Assembly (NCBI GenBank): GCA_934621385.1
Contig: CAKTUI010000021.1
Coordinates: forward strand, 1-51,242
From: an uncultured Kiritimatiellota bacterium
Lineage (GTDB): Bacteria; Verrucomicrobiota; Kiritimatiellia; RFP12; UBA1067
Direction of reading: 5' to 3'
DNA: 51,242 bases
Below the pieces are notes generated by a model. The model searched no databases. It saw only the letters and a list, made by a program, of their open reading frames with translations, and had not been told where the DNA came from. Below are positions 1-8,225 of this stretch, piece by piece; the first letter of the stretch is position 1; each line of letters starts with the position of its first letter. A program made the translations under genes and the position numbers.

Positions 1-165
1 GATGCGCATCAAATTCTGAAACGATGCGGATCGTTTTTTCGGGAGATGCGCATGACTCGACGAAACGATGCGCATCATTCTTTTTTGCGATGCGCATCAT
101 TTGCTTTTGCGATGCGCATCGTTTGAAAATTTGATGCGCATCAATTGGAGGCGGTGATGCGCATG
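1..165. repeat. Array A: 10-bp palindromes at 22-bp pitch
   Basis: Eight copies of the perfect palindrome GATGCGCATC start at 1, 23, 45, 67, 89, 111, 133 and 156, so the pitch is exactly 22 bp except the last step (23). Copies 2, 3 and 8 differ by one base. The 12-bp stretches between copies are unrelated to one another, so this is a phased set of sites and not an ordinary tandem repeat. The array touches the window edge and may continue beyond it. Nothing coding is supported in 1-284, and 166-284 holds nothing else I can name. Confidence 0.9.
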
Positions 166-284
166 ATCTGCCGCGTGGCTCCTGTTGTCGGCCTGTCTTT
201 CGTCTCGGACGAGGCGTAGGCCCTTGTGTAGTAGACCTCGGCCGCCTCAACACACTTCTTCCGTGTGCCGCGCCCTGGCACTCC

Positions 285-662
285 CTATCGCGGCAGTTCG
301 TGTCCGCCGCGAAGCCGAACTTGACGACGAATCCACTCCATAATCAGGTCGACGGTCTTACGCTGCAAATCGGGGGACAGCTCTACGCCCAGTGGAACAC
401 GCCACCACTTGTTCATACAACCACGGCAACAAGTCGCCGTGGCGTGCTGGGCGATGAAGACGGGGTGCCCATGCATGGGCGTCTGCCGTCCGTCTTTCAG
501 GGGATGTGCCGACGCAAGTTTCTGCCGGACGAAGTCCTCGGCATGGCGGCGGATGGTGTCAAACCCCTTCTCCTCAAGGTAGTGCCTCTCACGCTCCGTT
601 AGGTGAAACCGCCTGCGGAAGGCCGACTTCGCCAGTCGCGCAAAGGCCTCGTCATACGTCAT
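285..662 (-). CDS. DUF4186 family protein
   Basis: A 125-residue soluble protein of unknown function. It carries the family hallmark block HPVFIAQHATATCCRGC followed by MNKWW, with a Cys pair and His residues that look metal-binding or catalytic (inference). The N-terminal part (FHLTERERHYLEEKGFDTI) also fits DUF4186, whose members are about 110-130 residues. The frame stays open to a TTG at 698 that overlaps the recJ stop, which would give 137 residues. I prefer the ATG at 662 because GAGG and GGGG tracts lie just upstream of it. It is the last gene of ilvE-recJ-DUF4186 and is probably translationally coupled to recJ. No role can be assigned beyond the family name. Confidence 0.85.
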   Translation of the reverse strand: MTYDEAFARLAKSAFRRRFHLTERERHYLEEKGFDTIRRHAEDFVRQKLASAHPLKDGRQTPMHGHPVFIAQHATATCCRGCMNKWWRVPLGVELSPDLQRKTVDLIMEWIRRQVRLRGGHELPR

Positions 663-694
663 TTCCCCAATTCCTCGTCCGGACCGTTTCGGAC

Positions 695-2437
695 TCAATC
701 GTCGTCAATCGCCAACAAGCGCAGTTCGACATGGCGATAAAGGTAGTCCGAAATCTCAAGCGTAAAGAGGATGTCGTGGGACGATGTCGCCGCACGAAGT
801 TTCTCGACGAGATCGCCGCGATTCCACCAAATAGCCCGCAACGATTCGGCAATGGCGATCTTCGCACCAGTCCCGGTTGAACAGGGGCAAATCGAAATGG
901 ACAAGTGCTTCCCCTCCTGACCCAGCGGCCGCACATCACTGAAACGAACGCCGCGCATCGCAAAGGCGGGCCGTTCGTTCCCCTCACCAAATGGTGCCAT
1001 TTTCATGAGTTTCTCGGCAAAGTCAAGCGTAACGTCCTCACCCCGAATCCAGGCATCGAATGGGATGCTTCCACAAATACCAGACGGCATCGCGGCAATT
1101 TGTGCCGCGCAGGCAGCCGTGAAAAGCGAGCGGAAGCTGTCAATCTCCCCCTCTTTCACCGAGAAGCCGCCTGCCGCTGCATGACCGCCGAAACGGGTCA
1201 ACGCGGCGGATGCAGCCTCCAGTGCGTCCCGCACATTGAAGCCGACGGGAGCCCGCGCCGAACCGTGTCCCTCGACGACGACGCAGACGGGACCCGCCCC
1301 CACGCGTTCCAGGACTCGTGCCGCCACAATCCCCGCGACACCCGGATGCCCATCGGGCAAGTCGATGACCTGCGCCGCCGCCCCAGGGATAACCTGTGCC
1401 ATCGCCTTCTCAAACATCTTCTGCTCAACGCCCTTGCGTTCAACATTGCACAAGTCGACGCGCTGGGCAAACTCACGCGCCCGCTCCCGATCCGAGGAGA
1501 GGATCAGCTGCAGCGCGTCATCGCCGCTCGCCATGCGCCCAGCCGCATTGATTCGCGGCCCGATGAGGAATCCAAAGTCCTCAACCTTCAGCTGAAGCGA
1601 GGCCGTGCGGGAGGCGCGGTCGAGGAGTTCGCGCAAACCGATGGGCGCTATCTGACGAAAACGGCGCAGAGCCTCCGAGACAAGAATACGGTTCTGCGCC
1701 ACAAGGGGCATCACATCCGTCACCGTGGCAAGCCCGGCAAGAACCAGCAGCGGACCGCCAATCTTCGGTCCCTGGTAACACCCCTTCTCCTGAGCGCGGC
1801 AAATCAGGAGATTGGAAAGCAGAAAGGCCACGCCCGCGCCACAGAGTCCCTCCAGTTCACTCGGCGCGGCAACTTTCGGGTTCGCAATTGTGCAGTCGGG
1901 CAGTTCCGGCCCCGGGAGGTGGTGATCGGTCACAATGACATCGATGCCCTCCGACTGCAAGGCCGCGACCCAGTCAATGGAATTGATTCCGTTGTCGACC
2001 GTGACGACCAGTCCAACGGACGGATTCTCCCGCCGCATCCGAAGGACGGACGCTTCCGTCATCCCATAACCTTCCGTCAGGCGCTTCGGAATGAATGGCA
2101 CGACATCCGCCTTCAGTGCCCGCAGGGCCAGGACCAGAATGGCGGTCGCACAAACCCCATCGCAGTCATAGTCACCAAAGACGACAATCCGCTTGTGCGC
2201 CAAAACTGCCGCGAGAATCGTCTCGGCCGCCGCCGCCACGCCCGGCAACTCCGTCGGCTTTGCAAGCCGAGAGAGCGATGGATCGAGATAGTCCGCGACC
2301 GTCTCGGCCGTAATGCCGCGAACGGCCAACAGACGCGCAAGAAGCCGCGGATACCCCGCGGCTTCCAACCGAGCGACCTTCTCGTCGTCGGCAACACGCT
2401 CGCACCAACGGCTCAGAGCGTCACCTCGTGACACCAA
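695..2437 (-). CDS. recJ: Single-stranded-DNA-specific exonuclease RecJ
   Basis: RecJ degrades single-stranded DNA 5' to 3' in recombination and mismatch/excision repair. The 580-residue product has the DHH phosphoesterase motifs: GDYDCDG (88-94), VTVDNG, and VTDHH, which supply the Mn-binding Asp/His residues. A GPRINAAGRM motif follows, then a DHHA1 domain with FGGHAAAGGF, and a C-terminal OB-like region. Length matches the family (about 560-580). The start is not an ATG: TTG at 2437 or the adjacent GTG at 2434 are the candidates, both inside the 3' end of ilvE, so the genes overlap by about 20 bp and are likely co-translated. No frameshift is seen. Confidence 0.95.
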   Translation of the reverse strand: MVSRGDALSRWCERVADDEKVARLEAAGYPRLLARLLAVRGITAETVADYLDPSLSRLAKPTELPGVAAAAETILAAVLAHKRIVVFGDYDCDGVCATAILVLALRALKADVVPFIPKRLTEGYGMTEASVLRMRRENPSVGLVVTVDNGINSIDWVAALQSEGIDVIVTDHHLPGPELPDCTIANPKVAAPSELEGLCGAGVAFLLSNLLICRAQEKGCYQGPKIGGPLLVLAGLATVTDVMPLVAQNRILVSEALRRFRQIAPIGLRELLDRASRTASLQLKVEDFGFLIGPRINAAGRMASGDDALQLILSSDRERAREFAQRVDLCNVERKGVEQKMFEKAMAQVIPGAAAQVIDLPDGHPGVAGIVAARVLERVGAGPVCVVVEGHGSARAPVGFNVRDALEAASAALTRFGGHAAAGGFSVKEGEIDSFRSLFTAACAAQIAAMPSGICGSIPFDAWIRGEDVTLDFAEKLMKMAPFGEGNERPAFAMRGVRFSDVRPLGQEGKHLSISICPCSTGTGAKIAIAESLRAIWWNRGDLVEKLRAATSSHDILFTLEISDYLYRHVELRLLAIDDD

Positions 2438-3438
2438 CCGTGCTTATCCTCAAGCGTACCGTACTGGATGCCCTGCACGGTATCGAAGAGTTTCTGAAGG
2501 TGCGGACCGACGGTCGTCGGGTCGGAAATCTTGATGACTTCGTCGCCACGCGTAATCTCCCACACGGGAGTCACCACGACAGCCGTACCACAGGCTGCGA
2601 CCTCGGCGAACTCGCGAATCTCCTCGTAGGGAACCGGGCGGCACTCGACCTTCCAGCCCAAATCTGCCGCGCACTGCTTGAGGGACATATTCGTCACCGA
2701 CGGCAGAACCGAGCAGCTATCCGGGGTCACGTAAGTCCCGTCCTTCTTGATGCCGAGGAAGTTCGATGTCGAGAACTCCTCAACGAACTTGTGGCTCTTC
2801 GCATCGAGGTAAAGCTCGACCGGCCATCCCTCGCGCTTCGCCTTCTCGTGGGCGAACAGCGAGGCGGCGTAGTTGCCGCCGACCTTGACATCGCCCATTC
2901 CGTGCGGAGCCGCACGATCCCAGTCGTCGAAGATGACCGCACGAACGGGTTTCAGCCCGCCCTTGTAGTACGCGCCCACCGGCATACACATCATGATGAA
3001 CGTATACTCACGCGCCGGGGCCACGCCAATCTGGGGACCCGTGCCAATCAGCAGCGGGCGCAAATACATCGAGCCACCCGTGCCATACGGCGGAACAAAT
3101 TCCTCATTCGCCCGGACGAGCTTCTCGGCCGCTTCCACAAACATCTCAACCGGCACGGGAGGCATCACCGTACGCACAGCCGTGCGGTACATGCGCTTGC
3201 CGTTCTCGTCGGGACGAAAGATGGCAATCTTGCCCGACTTCTGGCGAAACGCCTTCATCCCCTCAAAGCATTCCTGCCCATAATGCAGGCACGAAGCACC
3301 GATGTGCATCGTGATCACCGGTTCCTTGACGAATTCAATCTCGCCCCACTTGCCATCTTTCCAGACGCTCCGCACATGGCAGTTCACATCCGAAAAACCG
3401 AAGCCGAGTTTCGCCCAATCAATGTCTGTTCTTGGCAT
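2413..3438 (-). CDS. ilvE: Branched-chain amino acid aminotransferase
   Basis: A PLP enzyme of fold class IV that transaminates Leu, Ile and Val with 2-oxoglutarate. The product has 341 residues, the usual length for the long IlvE/BCAT form. The PLP lysine lies in DVKVGGNYA (Lys185), and the class IV block VEEFSTSNFLGI follows the strand containing the cofactor-phosphate site. The ATG at 3438 is preceded by AAAGGATAAGG, a good ribosome site, and by a TATAAT box at 3475-3470. It is the first gene of a short operon with recJ and the DUF4186 gene. The PLP fold and motifs are complete, with nothing unusual except the overlap with recJ. Confidence 0.96.
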   Translation of the reverse strand: MPRTDIDWAKLGFGFSDVNCHVRSVWKDGKWGEIEFVKEPVITMHIGASCLHYGQECFEGMKAFRQKSGKIAIFRPDENGKRMYRTAVRTVMPPVPVEMFVEAAEKLVRANEEFVPPYGTGGSMYLRPLLIGTGPQIGVAPAREYTFIMMCMPVGAYYKGGLKPVRAVIFDDWDRAAPHGMGDVKVGGNYAASLFAHEKAKREGWPVELYLDAKSHKFVEEFSTSNFLGIKKDGTYVTPDSCSVLPSVTNMSLKQCAADLGWKVECRPVPYEEIREFAEVAACGTAVVVTPVWEITRGDEVIKISDPTTVGPHLQKLFDTVQGIQYGTLEDKHGWCHEVTL

Positions 3439-3469
3439 ACAACCTTATCCTTTCAAACCATCGCCGCGT

Positions 3470-3478
3470 ATTATAGCA
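3470..3478 (-). promoter_or_regulatory. Extended -10 box for ilvE
   Basis: The minus strand reads TGCTATAAT, a TGN-extended -10 hexamer. It ends 31 nt before the ilvE ATG and sits in the short gap between the DUF2723 gene stop and ilvE. The leader would be about 25 nt and includes the ribosome site. Confidence 0.7.
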
Positions 3479-3480
3479 CA

Positions 3481-6400
3481 TCATTTCCGTTTCTGAAAGA
3501 GAGGAAGGGCAATTTCGTAAAGGTCCTGATCCTTCTGCAACAGGTTGAACACGCCCTGCATATCAATGTTGTACGCCGCGAGGAAGCTCCGTTGGGCAAG
3601 CGTCTTGCGTCCCGTGCGGTGCTGAATCTTCGCCAGATCCAACCAGGCCAGGGCATCTTTCGACGGTTCAAGCCGCAGGTACTTCGAGAGGCACCGCTCG
3701 GCATCGCCGTCAAGCCCCGCCGACACGAGGATGGTCGAAATCGCCTGCAGGACGGCCGGTTCGTTGACCTCGTCAATCAAGGGCCGGACGAGTTGCGCCG
3801 CCTCCATCGTGCGTCCCATGCCGAAATAGGCGCGGGCGAGCATCAGCGTCTCGGGTGTCGCCAACTTGCCCTCCGTACGACGGCGGGCCTCCAGCCGATC
3901 AATCTCCGCCATCATCAGTCGCATCCGATTGACATAATCGCGCACATTCCCCGTCCGGCTGTTGTTCGGGTCGATGAGATCCGTATAGTCCATCATCTCC
4001 AGCACGACATCCCACTTGGCGTACGGCAGGAGACACTCCTGGGCATAGCGGAACGTCGCCTCGGGCGAGGCGGGGTAGAGCAGGCAGGCCTCACGGAAAG
4101 CCTGCGCCGCCTCCATACGGCGCCCCTGCCGCCCGTACAGTCCGGCAATGGCCGCCCGCAATTTCGAGAACGACTTCTGTCCCGCGAAGTCGCGGCGATA
4201 CATCGGGTCGCGCAGCAGACGCCGCGTATACCAGTCCCAGAAGTCCTGGTCCTTCGTGGCCGTCCGCTCGTCGTAGGGCGTTGGATCGCGATTGATCTTC
4301 ATAATCAGGCCATGCGGCGAGAGATAGGGGTACATCCACGGAATCACGTAGCTTTCCTCCACATAGAAGGCGTGGCGAAGGCGATCGTGATCGAACATCA
4401 TCTTCGTCAGAATTCCGTTGATTTCCATCACGCCAAGTGCACCCGTCACCTGAACGCGTCCATTCTCAATCCTAAGGTCGCCGTTCGCCGAGCGAACGCC
4501 GCGCTGGACCTCGTCCACATAAATGTTGAACGCCTCGGCGGAATCCTCCTTTGACGGAATCCAGATCTCGTCACCGTAAAGGTCGCGTTCGACGGACATA
4601 TAGGTATCGTCCGCAAGCGCATTCTGAGTGATGAGATAGACATCCGGGCGGTAGTTCGCCGAATAAATCATGTAGGTCGGCACAAAGCGCCCCGGATCCG
4701 TGCCACCGAAGAAGATGGAAAACGGCTCCATCGGCTCCGGCCAGTTCGGATCGGGCAACGGCTCCTCGTCCGCCACGAGCTGGTCGTTGATGGCTTTCGC
4801 CCCTTCCAGCTGATAGGCCCCGAACTGCCAGCCGAAGGTGTGCCCATTCTGCTCCGCTCCGCCCAGTTCGAATACGAGCCGATCGTCAGTGTAGTTCTGG
4901 ATAATTGGGGTAATGCCAGCGCCCAGAATCATCAGCACGGCCAAGACTGGCGCAAACTTACGCAGGCCCGAACGGCAGATGAGCGCACCGACAAAGACAA
5001 GCCCGTAGCCAATCCACATCGCAATCATCGCATGAGACGAGATGAACTTCACCTTCTGGATGAATCCGTCCTGCACATCACCCTTCACCTGCGCCAGCAA
5101 GATGAGCAGGAAGGACATCATCAGGAAGCAGCTTGCCGCCGCAATCATCCACTGCCAGAAGGTTTTGCGGTGCAACTTCTCAACGACCCAACGCCCGACA
5201 ATGAACGGCACCAGCGCGAAGAAGACGAGCATATCCGTAAACTGCATCATCACGTCCGCGAAGTAGTGGCGCATCTGCGAGCCCATGAACGTGAGGAAGG
5301 CGAAGACAGAGGGAAAACTCGGTACGCCAATCGCCTCGTACTGGCCACGCATAATCGCGTGCTTGAAGCCCTCCCAGGTGCGCGGATAGCCCCAGTTCAT
5401 CGGCGGATTGCGCAAATCGGAGACGATGGGCATATAGGCGTAGAACGAGACGCCAAGCTGCGCGAAAAACGCCGCGCCCGCCACCGAACGCCCGTTTGGC
5501 AGAGTCGCCCCAGCGAGCGCGAGGAGGACGAAATTCCAGGCGATGGGCCAGCCGAACCACCAGCTCTGCGGATGGGTCAGGCCGTTCATCGCACCGTGCG
5601 ACAGCAGAAGGAACGCCGAAATCTGGAGTCCCGCCACTGGAATTGCAAAGCACAGGCCATTCTTCCGCGTCAACGAACAGAGGACGAACAGGAGCACCAC
5701 CAATCCCCAGAAAATCGCCGTCGACTTGCCCCAGTTGTACGGGATGCCCTCATAGCCGTCGCTTCCCGCGACTGGCACGGCCGCCGCAAAGCAGACGGCG
5801 ACAATCGCGAAGACGGCGGAAGCGCCGAGGAACTTGACCGTCGTTGAAGTCAGCAATCCCTCCTCGTCGCGGCGCATCGCCGCAGCAACCGCCGCCACGA
5901 CGGACGCGGCAATCAAGGCGGCAATCAGAGCGTAGCGCGTCGGCTCAATCAGAGGCGCGACAGGCTCCGTAATCCCCGACCACACATTCTTCGACGTAAA
6001 GACGGTTGCACAGAGGAAGATAAGAACGGCCCCCGAACCACCGACGGCCAGCGCAATCCGCCGCGCCTGGTCGTTTTTGCCGCGAGTCCGCAGGACGGCC
6101 GCCGCGACAATGGAGCCGACGAGTGCCAAAAGTCCCAGAATCAGCATCGCCGTCGACGGGCAGGTGGATGTCTCCAGCACGGCCCTGTGCTTGTTGATGA
6201 CATCCGACTGCATCAGGCGACTGGCGCGCATCAGCTGACCAATCTGCAGAATCTGATAGGTCATCGCCACGGGAATCAGATAGATGAAGACATCACGGAA
6301 CATCCCAATGTTCGTCATCAAGATGATAATCGCCAGCGGCACAATGGCGAACAGCAACACCTGGTAATTTGTGAGCCCGAGGCCAAAGACGAAGGCCGTA

Positions 6401-6990
6401 AACCAAAGGATCTTGTCGGATGGCTTGCGCATCCAGCGATAGCTCAGCAGAAAGACCCACATCAAGAAGAGGGCATTCAGCGAATAGATTTCAACAATTG
6501 TGGACTGCGACCACTCGACAGGGGAAAGCGCAAACGTCAAGGCACCGCCCACGCCACCGCCGAACGCCAGCCAGGCGGATGGCGAAATCGACGGGAGCGC
6601 AACACCACCGTCCGCCTCGGCATCCGGCGCAATGAAGTCCCGCGAACTGCGGCAAATCAGCATGGCCGTGCACCCTGCGGCAAAGGCACCCGCCGTCGCC
6701 GAGAAGCAACTGATCGCCCAGGCCGGCGTCGGATGCCCCATGTAGGTCACCCAGAAGAAGAGCTTGCAGAAAATCCAACTGCACAGCGTCCAGAAGGGAT
6801 AGCCCGGCGGGTGCGGCACACCGAGGTGCGCACCCGCCGTCGCGAGTTCACCGGAATCCTCAAGCCCGACGGACGGGCCAAGCGTGAAAAAGTAAACGGC
6901 AAATGTCACCAGGGTCGCCGTCCAAAACGCCGCCCAGTCAAGCCTTGAGAAAAACCGATCTTTCTTCATAGTCGTCTGCCAACCTGTCAC
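3481..6990 (-). CDS. DUF2723 (GT117-like) membrane protein with C-terminal TPR-like region
   Basis: A 1169-residue polytopic membrane protein. The N-terminus has the DUF2723 signature: EDSGEL at 44-49 and HPPGYP at 60-65, just after the first membrane helix. This family resembles GT-C protein O-mannosyltransferases, which use lipid-linked sugars on the periplasmic side. Roughly a dozen further hydrophobic segments fill the first 680 residues. The rest is soluble, ending in helical TPR-like repeats (about 970-1165). The GTG at 6990 overlaps the rhaA stop by 4 nt. An in-frame ATG at 6969 (MKKDRFF) is the alternative start, and neither has a strong ribosome site. It is the last gene of the purA operon, next to lipid-carrier and nucleotide-sugar genes, which fits a glycosyltransferase acting on the cell surface (inference). 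Confidence 0.85.
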   Translation of the reverse strand: MTGWQTTMKKDRFFSRLDWAAFWTATLVTFAVYFFTLGPSVGLEDSGELATAGAHLGVPHPPGYPFWTLCSWIFCKLFFWVTYMGHPTPAWAISCFSATAGAFAAGCTAMLICRSSRDFIAPDAEADGGVALPSISPSAWLAFGGGVGGALTFALSPVEWSQSTIVEIYSLNALFLMWVFLLSYRWMRKPSDKILWFTAFVFGLGLTNYQVLLFAIVPLAIIILMTNIGMFRDVFIYLIPVAMTYQILQIGQLMRASRLMQSDVINKHRAVLETSTCPSTAMLILGLLALVGSIVAAAVLRTRGKNDQARRIALAVGGSGAVLIFLCATVFTSKNVWSGITEPVAPLIEPTRYALIAALIAASVVAAVAAAMRRDEEGLLTSTTVKFLGASAVFAIVAVCFAAAVPVAGSDGYEGIPYNWGKSTAIFWGLVVLLFVLCSLTRKNGLCFAIPVAGLQISAFLLLSHGAMNGLTHPQSWWFGWPIAWNFVLLALAGATLPNGRSVAGAAFFAQLGVSFYAYMPIVSDLRNPPMNWGYPRTWEGFKHAIMRGQYEAIGVPSFPSVFAFLTFMGSQMRHYFADVMMQFTDMLVFFALVPFIVGRWVVEKLHRKTFWQWMIAAASCFLMMSFLLILLAQVKGDVQDGFIQKVKFISSHAMIAMWIGYGLVFVGALICRSGLRKFAPVLAVLMILGAGITPIIQNYTDDRLVFELGGAEQNGHTFGWQFGAYQLEGAKAINDQLVADEEPLPDPNWPEPMEPFSIFFGGTDPGRFVPTYMIYSANYRPDVYLITQNALADDTYMSVERDLYGDEIWIPSKEDSAEAFNIYVDEVQRGVRSANGDLRIENGRVQVTGALGVMEINGILTKMMFDHDRLRHAFYVEESYVIPWMYPYLSPHGLIMKINRDPTPYDERTATKDQDFWDWYTRRLLRDPMYRRDFAGQKSFSKLRAAIAGLYGRQGRRMEAAQAFREACLLYPASPEATFRYAQECLLPYAKWDVVLEMMDYTDLIDPNNSRTGNVRDYVNRMRLMMAEIDRLEARRRTEGKLATPETLMLARAYFGMGRTMEAAQLVRPLIDEVNEPAVLQAISTILVSAGLDGDAERCLSKYLRLEPSKDALAWLDLAKIQHRTGRKTLAQRSFLAAYNIDMQGVFNLLQKDQDLYEIALPLFQKRK

Positions 6991-8225
6991 GCTCGCGCCG
7001 AAAGGACGTCGCGTTCGTATTTCTTAATGTCGCCGAGCCACTCCTCGCCTGCGGACTTTCCTTCACGCCGGCAGAACTCAGCCCACACATCAGCCCACGG
7101 ATAGCCCTTCAGTTCCTCCTGTAGGACGAGCTGAGCCGTAAACTCACCGGCATCCTGGAGACCCTTGAGCGTACCATTCGGCTGGAGCATCGCCTTCAGG
7201 AGTTCCTTCTGCATATTGCGCATCCCGAGCACCCAGGCGGCAATACGGTTGATGGATGCATCAAAGTAGTCGAGCGCGATGATGAAGTTCTCCGGACCCA
7301 TCTTCACAATCTCCTGCGCGGCACCACGCAAGTCGTCGTTCTGACGGATGACATGGTCGGAATCCCAGCGAACAGGACGCGAAATGTGGAAGGCCACCTT
7401 GCCGAATGTCATCAGGAAGGAGCTAATCTTGTCCGCCACATTCTCGGAAATGTGGAAATGCCCCATATCCAAAAGACCAAGAATGCCGCGCTTCATCGCA
7501 TAGCCCATCACGAACTCGTGCGAGGCGACGGTGTAGCTCTCAACACCAATGCCAAAGAGCTTCGATTCCAGCGTCGGCACGACCAGTTTGCGGCTGTACT
7601 TCGTTCGGAAGATTCGGTCAAGCGAATCAGCCATCCGCTGACGCGGTCCAAGGCGATCCGAGGGCTCATCCTTGTAGCCGTCCGGCATCCAGTAGTTGAT
7701 TGTGCACGGACTCTTGAGTTCCTTGGCGAAATACTCGGCAATCTTGAGACACTGGATGCCATGCTTGACCCAAAACGCCCGGACTTTCGGGTCTGGGCTT
7801 GAAAGCGTCAGGCCATCCGCCGCCATCGGGTGCGAGAAGAAAGTCGGATTGAAATCCAGTCCGATGCCGCGCTTCTTCGCCCAGTCCACCCAGGGCTTGA
7901 AGTTCGCCGGCGTGAGCTTGTCACGGTCGGTTACGGATGATCCGTGTACACCGTAGCACGCATGGAGATTCAGGCGATGATATCCCGGAATCAGCGACAT
8001 GGCAAAATCGACATCGTCCATCAGTTCCTGGGGCGTGCGAGCCTTCCCGGGATAGTTGCCGGTCGTCTGGATGCCGCCGGACGCGCCACCAGTCGTTTCG
8101 AATCCCGTGACATCGTCACCCTGCCAGCAGTGCATCGAAATCGGGATGCCCTTCAGGGTTTCAATGGCCTTTTCGGTGTCCACGCCAATCTTGGCGTATT
8201 TGCGCTTAGCCTCCGCATAGCTCAT
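6987..8225 (-). CDS. rhaA: L-rhamnose isomerase
   Basis: Interconverts L-rhamnose and L-rhamnulose, the first step of rhamnose catabolism, with divalent metal. The 412-residue product matches the family length (about 415-420). It has the block PISMHCWQGDDVTGFE near residue 30 and GGIQTTGNYPGKART soon after, both diagnostic. Downstream Glu, Asp and His residues in VPTLESKLFG, LLDMGHFHISEN and FHISRPVRWDSDH match the metal and substrate ligands of the family. The ATG at 8225 overlaps the upstream stop as ATGA and has GGAAGGAG before it. Unusually, no rhaB, rhaD or regulator is nearby; it is embedded between envelope genes. Confidence 0.96.
   Translation of the reverse strand: MSYAEAKRKYAKIGVDTEKAIETLKGIPISMHCWQGDDVTGFETTGGASGGIQTTGNYPGKARTPQELMDDVDFAMSLIPGYHRLNLHACYGVHGSSVTDRDKLTPANFKPWVDWAKKRGIGLDFNPTFFSHPMAADGLTLSSPDPKVRAFWVKHGIQCLKIAEYFAKELKSPCTINYWMPDGYKDEPSDRLGPRQRMADSLDRIFRTKYSRKLVVPTLESKLFGIGVESYTVASHEFVMGYAMKRGILGLLDMGHFHISENVADKISSFLMTFGKVAFHISRPVRWDSDHVIRQNDDLRGAAQEIVKMGPENFIIALDYFDASINRIAAWVLGMRNMQKELLKAMLQPNGTLKGLQDAGEFTAQLVLQEELKGYPWADVWAEFCRREGKSAGEEWLGDIKKYERDVLSARA

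Noticed and set aside
1..165. CRISPR array
   Set aside because: Repeat units of 10 bp with 12-bp interiors are far too short, and no cas genes are present.
2428..4554. A plus-strand frame of about 708 codons opposite ilvE and the DUF2723 gene
   Set aside because: Same reason: composition of a reverse-strand shadow created by GC-rich third positions, and it crosses a clear gene boundary.
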